Assembly (NCBI GenBank): GCA_017554135.1
Contig: JAFZIX010000071.1
Coordinates: 1-22,564, forward strand
DNA: 22,564 nucleotides
Direction: 5' to 3'
From: Bacteroidales bacterium
GTDB taxonomy: Bacteria > Bacteroidota > Bacteroidia > Bacteroidales > UBA932
In this document: one piece after another, positions 16,605 to 22,320 of the stretch
Position numbering within the stretch: the first letter of the stretch is position 1
How the letters are laid out: the number at the start of each line of letters is the position of its first letter
Notes under the pieces: generated by a model
What the model saw: the letters and a program-made list of their open reading frames with translations, nothing else
What the model was told of the DNA's origin: nothing
The model's database searches: none
Made by a program: the position numbers and the translations under genes

Positions 16605-17519
16605 ATGCACGTGAGGAATGATTACTGGATGCGGGAGCGGGAGTGCGAACGCATCTTTGCGGCCGGGGGGCCTTACTACATGATTACGACAGAGCACCTG
16701 GACTGGTTGTTATATAAAACCAGAGAGGAGTTCATTGTCGGGACCAACATCGTTGCAATTTCTGCGGCAGAATCCGGTCTGGCAATCCTGGACGATATCC
16801 AAATGAACAATCATCACCACATTATGGGTGAGGGCTCGTCGTCTAGGGTTGATGACTTTATAGATCGTCTCCGTGAAAGGATGCGCCGCTTTCAACTGTC
16901 TCTCGGCAATAAGTCATTGAAGGACTGGAATATACGTGTCGACGAGACAACAGATCTGGGTCTTTTCAGGAAACGGATAGGGTATATCGACCGAAATGCC
17001 TATGTGGCACGCCTGGACAGCACTCCCACCGGTTATCCCTGGGGCTCCGGGAATCTCTTTTTTAATGGGAATCTATGGTTGATGACAGAAGGAGAACCAT
17101 GGTATAGCCTGAGCATAGAGAAGCGCAGGAAGATATGTCGTTCCCATAATGTCGAGTTGCCCGGAAACATTAAGGTACGGGACGGCATGATACTGCGGAG
17201 CAGTTTTGTGGACTATAAGCGTACAGAGAGTCTCTTTAACAGCGCAAATCAATACTTTTCCATGCTGTCTCGTCAAGGAGAATCAGACATTGAAATAGCC
17301 AGGATGCTTGGAGAGAGCATCCAACTGCCGAATGAAGAAGTCTTCAAGATAGTTTCCAGCTGGTATCCTGATTCCGGTATACGGGAAATGTCTGCCGAGG
17401 ATAGACTCAAAGCGGCGCAAACGATGAAACGTAAACTGGACAGTTCGAACAAGCAGATTTCGCAGGTACTGAATCTTCGCATCGATGATGTCGACCGGAT
17501 GTTCCCGCGGGCACGTTAA
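16605..17519 (+). mobile_element. Y1/HUH transposase-like protein of the RAYT type
   Basis: 304 residues. The HUH motif is in IQMNNHHHIMGEG (His 70 and His 72, matching the MxNHxH of IS200/RAYT transposases). The single catalytic tyrosine is at about 127 in RKRIGYIDRNAYVARL, followed by the family's YPWGSGN motif. These residues would cut single-stranded DNA and form a 5'-phosphotyrosine link. The C-terminal part (about 200-300) looks helical, with possible helix-turn-helix segments, as in longer Bacteroidales relatives. There is no IS200-type partner gene (tnpB). Instead the gene is flanked by palindromic repeats, as for REP-associated tyrosine transposases, which are usually domesticated, single-copy genes. 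The stop codon lies inside the first downstream palindrome. Codon use looks less GC-biased than the core genes. Whether it is active is unknown. Confidence 0.8.
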
Positions 17520-17637
17520 CGCCTGAAAACCTGCCCGAAGGTGGCAAATGAGACGATGCGGGCAGAATAACGCCCAAAAACCTGCCCGAAGCGGCCAAAA
17601 CCAAAGCTGTCGGCAGGAAATCGGCCGAAAACCTGCC
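17509..17637. repeat. Three palindromes (P1-P3) at 51-bp period downstream of the RAYT gene
   Basis: P1 17509-17536 (GGGCA / TGCCC), P2 17560-17587 (GGGCAG / CTGCCC) and P3 17612-17637 (GGCAGG / CCTGCC). The right arms CCTGCC start at 17530, 17581 and 17632, exactly 51 bp apart. Between them AAAACCTGCC and CGAAG are conserved. P3 differs from the reverse complement of the upstream unit at only 3 of 26 positions by my hand alignment, so the two flanks are in inverted orientation. P1 contains the TAA of the transposase gene. As hairpins between convergent genes they could also stop transcription. Confidence 0.85.
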
Positions 17638-17664
17638 AAAAGGAAAGGGAGAATGTGTGGGAGA

Positions 17665-17892
17665 CTAGAACAGAGTGGGGTGCGCCTTGTCCAGTTCCGA
17701 GAGGATGTGTTCCATTGTAATCTGGCGGATCAGGGCGCTGCGGGAACGTACGCCGAACAACTTGCAATACTCGTTGATTGCAGCCACTTCTTTTTTATTG
17801 AAGAAAACGGATTTGCGGATGGTGCGCTTGAGTGCTGCACGCTCCTTGTCGAGGTAGCGCGGATCTACGCCGTTTTTAGTTTTTCGTGCCAT
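17665..17892 (-). CDS. Small ribbon-helix-helix-like DNA-binding protein
   Basis: 75 residues, basic N-terminus (MARKTKNGVDPRYLDKERAALKR). It is followed by a likely beta strand (about 26-31, RKSVFF), helix A (32-43) and helix B (49-65, SRSALIRQITMEHILSEL), the spacing of a ribbon-helix-helix fold. It resembles small conserved Bacteroidales hypothetical proteins and, more distantly, accessory RHH proteins of mobilisation and toxin-antitoxin modules. I see no toxin or relaxase partner here. It lies 22 bases after the TPR-LuxR gene on the same strand, with its own -7 element, and is convergent with the RAYT gene across the palindromes. Function not known. Confidence 0.6.
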   Translation of the reverse strand: MARKTKNGVDPRYLDKERAALKRTIRKSVFFNKKEVAAINEYCKLFGVRSRSALIRQITMEHILSELDKAHPTLF

Positions 17893-17896
17893 AGCA

Positions 17897-17904
17897 CAAA
17901 TATA
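17897..17904 (-). promoter_or_regulatory. -7 element of the RHH gene, adjacent to the start codon
   Basis: TATATTTG on the minus strand, an exact TAnnTTTG match, ending only 4 bases before the ATG. If used, the message would be leaderless. No good -33 element is seen. Confidence 0.45.
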
Positions 17905-17914
17905 GCAAATAATT

Positions 17915-19123
17915 TTAAATCAGGCCTTTCTCCTTTGCCTTGGAGATAAGTTCGGCCGTGTTCGCAGCATCGAGCTTGATCATCAGTTTCTTGCGGTACC
18001 ATTTGATGGTGGCGAGGCTCAGGCAAACCTTGTCTGCGATCTGGGGACTGGTCAAGCCGGAAGCAATGAGAGGAAGGATCTCCTCCTCGCGTTCGGTCAG
18101 CAGTTCGTTGGTCTCCGGGTTCTCCTCCAGGGCCTCATCAATAACTGCATCCGCCCCTTCCTTCTCCTTGCGCAGGCGGTCCATCTTTCTGAGTATCAGC
18201 ATGATGGCCACAAGCAGCAGGATGACCAGCGCTCCGGACAGGGCCAGCGTCCTCCACAGTTTCTTCTGCCCAGCCATGATGCGGTTCGTCAGGCCGAGGG
18301 TCTCGATCCTGGCCATGAACTCCTGGTCTTCGTGAAGGGAATAATAGGAATCTGCCTTCTGGATGTATCGGAGAGCCCGCGTGGTCCTGCCTTTCGCAAG
18401 CCAGTATCCGCCCAGGCCTTTGTAGGCAGATGCCAGTTGGAGCGAGTCTCCCGAGGCCTTGGCATAGTGGAGGGACTTCTCGTAGCATGCCAGCGCCTGG
18501 TCCATATCGCCCTCTTCGTACCAGGTTTCACCCAGATTATACCACAGAATGGCGTTGCTCTCGTTCCATCCGTATTTTTCGAAGATTTCCCCGGCCTTAC
18601 GGTAGTATTCCATCGCCCGGGGGAGGGAATCCATCAGATTGTAACAGTTTCCCATCGCACCGTAGAGGGTGGAATAACTGTCATCGATGGTTTCCTCGCT
18701 GTAGGGCTTGTCTTCTGTGCCGGATTTCTCTCCGGCGGCCATCCTGTCTACTACATCCTTTGACCGGAAGTAATAGACGAGCGCGCTATCGTATCTTTCC
18801 TCCCCATAGTGGATTATGGCTATCCCGTTGAGCCCGTCGCTCATCTTCGCAAGCCAGTTCCAGCGAGAAGCCAGGTTGTAGCATTTTCGGGCAAAGTGCA
18901 TGGAGCGCTCCCCGTTGATATTCCTGTAGCCGAGCATCAGATTGTAATACGCGAATACCAGGTCGGCGGATTCCTGCTCGGATGCCAGCGCCTCACGCTC
19001 CGGAGTCCATCCGGCTACCACTCTCTCGAGTGAATCCACATTGTGTCCGCGATGGTCGATATATGCGGCCCCGGGGTGTGTGGCAATAAAAAAGAAGGTC
19101 AGAATCAGGGCAAGTCTTTTCAT
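17915..19123 (-). CDS. Membrane-spanning TPR sensor with C-terminal LuxR-type HTH
   Basis: 402 residues. It has a signal peptide (about 1-20), then about 260 periplasmic residues made of TPR-like helical hairpins (for example SALVYYFRSKDVV, AILWYNLGETWYEEGDMDQALACYEKS, ASAYKGLGGYWLAKGRTTRALRYIQKA). A single membrane helix follows (about 291-311, LALSGALVILLLVAIMLIL), then a charged linker and a GerE/LuxR DNA-binding domain (about 340-402, LTEREEEILPLIASGLTSPQIADKVCLSLATIKWYRK). This is a known Bacteroidetes one-component architecture with no receiver or kinase domain. It would sense an envelope ligand or protein through the TPRs and bind DNA from the membrane. It is divergent from a stand-alone HTH gene with a nearly identical DNA-reading segment, and two dyads lie between them. 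The target genes are inferred to be 19267-22306. Confidence 0.85.
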   Translation of the reverse strand: MKRLALILTFFFIATHPGAAYIDHRGHNVDSLERVVAGWTPEREALASEQESADLVFAYYNLMLGYRNINGERSMHFARKCYNLASRWNWLAKMSDGLNGIAIIHYGEERYDSALVYYFRSKDVVDRMAAGEKSGTEDKPYSEETIDDSYSTLYGAMGNCYNLMDSLPRAMEYYRKAGEIFEKYGWNESNAILWYNLGETWYEEGDMDQALACYEKSLHYAKASGDSLQLASAYKGLGGYWLAKGRTTRALRYIQKADSYYSLHEDQEFMARIETLGLTNRIMAGQKKLWRTLALSGALVILLLVAIMLILRKMDRLRKEKEGADAVIDEALEENPETNELLTEREEEILPLIASGLTSPQIADKVCLSLATIKWYRKKLMIKLDAANTAELISKAKEKGLI

Positions 19124-19128
19124 GTAGG

Positions 19129-19136
19129 CGAAGATA
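19129..19136 (-). promoter_or_regulatory. -7 element of the TPR-LuxR gene
   Basis: TATCTTCG on the minus strand (one mismatch to TAnnTTTG), 5 bases from the ATG. No strong -33 element is present (a TCTG, three of four bases, is 18 bp upstream). A leaderless message is possible. Confidence 0.4.
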
Positions 19137-19174
19137 GTAAAAAGACTCTAATACCAGATGGAAATGCCGAAAAT

Positions 19175-19190
19175 CTATACTTTGGTATAG
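19175..19190. promoter_or_regulatory. Operator dyad 1 in the divergent LuxR intergenic region
   Basis: CTATACTTTGGTATAG: a perfect 6-bp dyad (CTATAC / GTATAG) around TTTG. It is the first half of a 22-bp near-direct repeat with dyad 2. Its centre is about 65 bp upstream of the estimated start of the HTH-lipoprotein transcript. Confidence 0.7.
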
Positions 19191-19196
19191 TGATTT

Positions 19197-19212
19197 CTAT
19201 ACTTTGGGATAG
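19197..19212. promoter_or_regulatory. Operator dyad 2 in the divergent LuxR intergenic region
   Basis: CTATACTTTGGGATAG: the same dyad with one mismatch in the right arm. Centre-to-centre distance to dyad 1 is 22 bp, two helical turns, so both sites face the same side of the DNA. Its centre is about 43 bp upstream of the estimated transcript start, the position of a class II activator site. Confidence 0.7.
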
Positions 19213-19234
19213 TGTTTTTGGCCGTATGATTAGC

Positions 19235-19242
19235 GAAATTTG
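19235..19242 (+). promoter_or_regulatory. Weak -7 element for the HTH-lipoprotein unit
   Basis: GAAATTTG, with the TTTG and the second-position A of TAnnTTTG. There is no TTTG at 19-21 bp upstream (one lies 14 bp away), so the promoter looks activator-dependent. The start codon is 24 bases later. Confidence 0.4.
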
Positions 19243-19266
19243 CAGGAGATTATACTACAAGAGGTT

Positions 19267-19473
19267 ATGAACACCAAAATGCCAAAGCTATCCTCAAAAG
19301 AAATGACCATCTTACGCATGATCGCCGACGGAAAGACCAGTCCCCAGATTGCCGAATCGCTTTGCCTGAGCCTTGCAACCATCAAATGGTATCGCAAGTG
19401 CATACGGGCGAAATTCGAGGCTGACACTACCGTGGAAGTGATTCGTAAAGCTATTGAAATCGGAATCATTTAA
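19267..19473 (+). CDS. Stand-alone LuxR/GerE-type HTH protein
   Basis: 68 residues from ATG 19267. It consists of nothing but the four-helix LuxR DNA-binding domain (LSSKEMTILRMIADGKTSPQ ... CLSLATIKWYRK). There is no receiver, sensor or membrane segment. By hand alignment 34 of 61 positions are identical to the HTH of the divergent TPR regulator, including an unbroken 12-residue run CLSLATIKWYRK that covers the recognition helix, so the two probably read the same DNA site. It lies 12 bases before a lipoprotein gene, so it is likely the first gene of that unit. An earlier in-frame start near 19240 overlaps the promoter and has no ATG. It could be an activator, or a competitor that blocks the membrane regulator. 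Confidence 0.85.
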   Translation: MNTKMPKLSSKEMTILRMIADGKTSPQIAESLCLSLATIKWYRKCIRAKFEADTTVEVIRKAIEIGII

Positions 19474-19485
19474 ACAATTTGATAT

Positions 19486-20166
19486 ATGAAAAAGTTAATT
19501 GTAGCATTATTGTGCATTGCAGGATTCTCTTTCATTCCTTCCTGCGACTTCATTGGCGGCGGTAACTCTGGAGGCGAAGATGTTCCCGACGATATCACTC
19601 TCGACGAAATGAACGAAAAAGGTTACGCCATCAAGATCACCTACACAAGTGTGAGCGGTAGCGATAATGGCTATTTCGTCTACACCCGCAAGGGCAAGAA
19701 GTACCGCTGGGATGCCGTTACCAAGAGCACTACCTACGCCTACTTCTACGACCGTGGCACCGAGACGGGCCACGAGTACTACAAGGGCTCTCAGGAAGAG
19801 GGGGAATGGGAAGAATCCAATTACTACAGTACCCAGCAGACCGTGAACAACCTGTTCTCAGAGTGGGTTAACGACTGCAGCAACCTGCTTTCCGGATACG
19901 GATTCTCCAAGACAGGAAGCACCAAGATCCTTGGCAAGACCTGTGACGTCTGGTCCGGCACCTACTCCAAGGAAGGCAAGGCCTTCGGCGCCGTTGCCTA
20001 CGGCGAGATGACACGTGAGGGCAACACCGGCGAATTCTGCGTCTGGAACGGCCTCTGCCTCCGCACCAAGGTCAACGACAAAGTGCAGACCGAAGCCACC
20101 GCCCTCGTGGTCAATGTGCCCGACAGCGCCTTCACCGAAACGAACGATATCAGCTGGATTAAGTAA
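19486..20166 (+). CDS. Putative lipoprotein, DUF4412-like pattern
   Basis: 226 residues. It has a lipoprotein signal peptide with Cys 20 in the lipobox (IAGFSFIPSC), followed by an acidic/Gly linker (DFIGGGNSGGEDVPDD) that may act as a surface-export tether. The mature part is beta-rich and shows a pattern also seen in Bacteroidetes DUF4412-type or LolA/LppX-like proteins: a GKKYRWD strand, a KILGKTCDVWSG hairpin, a CVWNGLCLRTKV hairpin and a terminal VVNVPDSAF. The assignment to that family is tentative. Two pairs of Cys could form disulfides. It lies 12 bases after the stand-alone HTH gene and 11 bases before a peptide ORF. Function unknown; an envelope protein made under LuxR-type control is the reading I favour. 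Confidence 0.7.
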   Translation: MKKLIVALLCIAGFSFIPSCDFIGGGNSGGEDVPDDITLDEMNEKGYAIKITYTSVSGSDNGYFVYTRKGKKYRWDAVTKSTTYAYFYDRGTETGHEYYKGSQEEGEWEESNYYSTQQTVNNLFSEWVNDCSNLLSGYGFSKTGSTKILGKTCDVWSGTYSKEGKAFGAVAYGEMTREGNTGEFCVWNGLCLRTKVNDKVQTEATALVVNVPDSAFTETNDISWIK

Positions 20167-20177
20167 ACATACCCGGT

Positions 20178-20306
20178 ATGAAAGAACTGAAAAAAGGTGA
20201 ATACCTCGCACCGGAAGTTGAGGTGGTAGCGCTTGCCCTGCAAGGCGTCATAGCTTTATCCGGCGACATAGAAGATTCGTCGGAAAGGTCGGAAATCGGA
20301 TGGTAA
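20178..20306 (+). CDS. 42-residue peptide ORF (YxxPE ... LSG type)
   Basis: ATG 20178 to TAA 20304-20306. The peptide starts MKELKKGEYLAPEVEVVALA, then has a hydrophobic middle (LALQGVIALSG), then an acidic tail ending SEIGW. From memory, many Bacteroidales encode similar short proteins with a Lys-rich start, Tyr-x-x-Pro-Glu, alternating hydrophobics and a Ser-Gly followed by an acidic, Trp/Phe-ended tail, often next to fimbrillin-like lipoproteins; their role is not established as far as I know. It fits tightly between two genes (11 bases after the lipoprotein gene, 14 bases before the next ATG). The bases just before and after its stop carry the strong Shine-Dalgarno of the next gene, so coupled translation is likely. 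There is no signal peptide. Confidence 0.65.
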   Translation: MKELKKGEYLAPEVEVVALALQGVIALSGDIEDSSERSEIGW

Positions 20307-20313
20307 AGGAGGA
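20306..20313 (+). promoter_or_regulatory. Strong Shine-Dalgarno before the BspA-like gene
   Basis: AAGGAGGA, 7 bases before ATG 20321. It decides this start over the in-frame ATG at 20300, which overlaps the peptide stop. Almost no other start in the window has such a site, and Bacteroidetes ribosomes mostly do not rely on it. Confidence 0.6.
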
Positions 20314-20320
20314 AAGGATT

Positions 20321-22306
20321 ATGAAGAGATTAACATTTATTCTTCTGGCCTTTGCAGCCATATTCGCTTCTTGCCAGCAGGAAGCCTTTGCTCCTGAAAA
20401 TGAGGAAGAAACAGTATCTCCTAAGGTTATTTATGCTTCTGTAGATGACGGCACCAAAGCGGGCATGGACCGCTATGATGCCGGTGGTGGCACCTATTTG
20501 TACAGGCATCACTGGGAGGCTGGAGACCTGATCTATGTCTATGAAGGGACCAGCGTCACCACTTATGAGTGCACGAATGCGGCGACCGGCGAATTCACAG
20601 AGAGTTCAACTTCGACCATACCTGGTGGCAAGAGTTTCACGAACTGCCGGGCTGTATATTCTAACGTAGGCCCTGTTTCCGTCCGGGCGAACGACAAAGT
20701 CAGTGTGAACAACACAGATACTGGAGGATATACTTCAAGCTCAGACACGCCGGGATACGGCAATTTCATGGTTGCATCAACGTCTGACGGCATTCATTTC
20801 CATTTCGTCAGCCAGGTGGGATGGGTAAAGCTCCAACTCACGGGCGTTCAGGCTGTAAAGACCATAGAAATGGCCAAGTATAGCTTAGGAGAAGATTATG
20901 AAGGATTTTATGAGTACGATTTCTCCACAGACACTTACACTTTCGACGAAAGCCAGGGCGAGCGTTTGACCCTCACCCTGGATACCCCGGTCACGCTCGA
21001 TCCCGTGACCCCCACTGATTTCTATTTCGCACTCCCCGCCATGTCCTATGCCGGTCTGAACTTCGAGTTCTCTTTTGACGGCGTTGCCGGAAGCGATGCG
21101 ATTTCTACCTCCAATACCGTGGTCATTGACCGGAACACTGTCACTCCGATGGCTGTGAAGGAAGTGGGTCTAAGATCCATGCTTTGCACAGGTGTGAATT
21201 TCAATCATATTCTTAAGACCCTGGTTGCAGGGACAGACAAATACAGCACAGATGTTGATGATCAGATTACCGGAATCGTGTTCTCCCTAGGAGAGGCATC
21301 CCCCGCAGCAACATCCTCCAATCTGGCAGACAGCGGAAAACCCATTTACGCTACATTCGATGCCGGAAGCGGCTTGATCACGCTGCATACAGGGGCAGGC
21401 GTTGTAACACTCAATTCAGAATGCGCCCACATGTTCCAGAATATGACGGCCCTTGAAAGCATCGCTATGCTATCCCAGATCAGCCGGTCAACAGTCAGTG
21501 TCGAGTCCATGTTCAGGGAATGCTCAAGCCTGGAGTCCGTGAATCTGAGCAAACTGGACGTCTCCACAGCGACGACATTCGGTAATATGTTCAACGGATG
21601 CAGCTCGCTCACGAGCCTGGATTTGTCCTCCTTTAGTACGTCCAACGCCACCACCCTCACATACATGTTCGCAGGCTGCAGCTCCCTTACTACCCTGGAT
21701 GTCAGCGGTTTCAACACAAAGAAGGTGACGACTTTCAGTGACATGTTCAACGGGTGCACCTCCCTTGCCAGCATCGACTTCGGGGCATCCTTCTTCAAGA
21801 ATACGCTTATCCGTACGCTGGACGGCATGTTCTATAATTGCTCGAGCCTGGGTTCCGTCAACCTGACGAAAGATGCAAGCGCCTCTTTCGAGACCACTTC
21901 TCCCTATAGCACGATGGCGGCTATCTGCTACGGTTGTTCTAATCTTACCAGCTTTACCATCCCGCTCCCGGGCAGGGTGACCAGTTTCCAAGACGCATTC
22001 ATGAACTGTTCAAAGCTCGAGGTTGTCGATATGGACGCCTTGCAGGATTACAGTGATCCTAATTACAAACAGATGTTCAGAGGCTGCCGGAAACTGAATA
22101 TGCTCAAGGTTAGTCATTGGAGCTGTCCCACCCTTAGCAGTGGCACAACCACCGAGAAGAACAGGTACATGTTCATGGAGACAAGTGAAGATGCCAGTGG
22201 CCTGGACATCTATATTGCTTCATCACAGTTTACCTGGCTTGGTTATTACTTCAATGCTACGATGAAAGCCTCCGGGTTCGTCACCCGCCACGATCCCAAC
22301 CTGTAG
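20321..22306 (+). CDS. Lipoprotein with fimbrillin-like N-terminal half and BspA-type LRR (DUF285) C-terminal half
   Basis: 661 residues. Lipoprotein signal with Cys 18 (LAFAAIFASC). Residues about 30-300 resemble the fimbrillin-like/Mfa-like proteins of Bacteroidales (DDGTKAGMDRYDAG, WEAGDLIYVYEGTSVTTYEC, the TGEF turn, long Ser/Thr-rich strands). From about residue 371 come BspA/DUF285 leucine-rich repeats, each opening with MF-x-x-C-S/T-S-L and spaced exactly 26 residues for several units (Met 371, 397, 423, 449, 475, then 503). Less regular units run to about 640, for example MFRGCRKLNMLKV. BspA-type repeats in Treponema, Tannerella and others bind host proteins or partner bacteria. It is the last gene of the LuxR-type unit. 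Surface exposure is likely but inferred. No terminator is evident in the 14 bases before the convergent next gene. Confidence 0.82.
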   Translation: MKRLTFILLAFAAIFASCQQEAFAPENEEETVSPKVIYASVDDGTKAGMDRYDAGGGTYLYRHHWEAGDLIYVYEGTSVTTYECTNAATGEFTESSTSTIPGGKSFTNCRAVYSNVGPVSVRANDKVSVNNTDTGGYTSSSDTPGYGNFMVASTSDGIHFHFVSQVGWVKLQLTGVQAVKTIEMAKYSLGEDYEGFYEYDFSTDTYTFDESQGERLTLTLDTPVTLDPVTPTDFYFALPAMSYAGLNFEFSFDGVAGSDAISTSNTVVIDRNTVTPMAVKEVGLRSMLCTGVNFNHILKTLVAGTDKYSTDVDDQITGIVFSLGEASPAATSSNLADSGKPIYATFDAGSGLITLHTGAGVVTLNSECAHMFQNMTALESIAMLSQISRSTVSVESMFRECSSLESVNLSKLDVSTATTFGNMFNGCSSLTSLDLSSFSTSNATTLTYMFAGCSSLTTLDVSGFNTKKVTTFSDMFNGCTSLASIDFGASFFKNTLIRTLDGMFYNCSSLGSVNLTKDASASFETTSPYSTMAAICYGCSNLTSFTIPLPGRVTSFQDAFMNCSKLEVVDMDALQDYSDPNYKQMFRGCRKLNMLKVSHWSCPTLSSGTTTEKNRYMFMETSEDASGLDIYIASSQFTWLGYYFNATMKASGFVTRHDPNL

Positions 22307-22320
22307 TCAAGTCTAGGATA

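Noticed and set aside
16245..16697. Minus-strand ORF across the repeat block with a repeated GQENGRNPA peptide
   Set aside because: The peptide repeat is just the palindromic DNA repeat read in frame. The ORF also overlaps the M16 and RAYT genes and has no sensible start context.
17509..17637. A short CRISPR array
   Set aside because: Only three loosely similar units, palindromes rather than repeat-spacer structure, related 'spacers', no cas genes, and a matching inverted set beyond the transposase gene.
20178..20306. Lasso-peptide-type precursor (the YxxP leader pattern)
   Set aside because: No RRE, protease or cyclase gene nearby, and the core-region features of lasso peptides are not visible. 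Kept only as a peptide ORF of unknown role.
20300..20320. ATG at 20300 as the start of the BspA-like lipoprotein
   Set aside because: It would add a charged extension before the signal peptide and overlaps the peptide stop. The strong Shine-Dalgarno fits ATG 20321.
22307..22320. Terminator between the BspA-like gene and the YugP-like gene
   Set aside because: Only 14 bases, with no stem of useful length that I can see.
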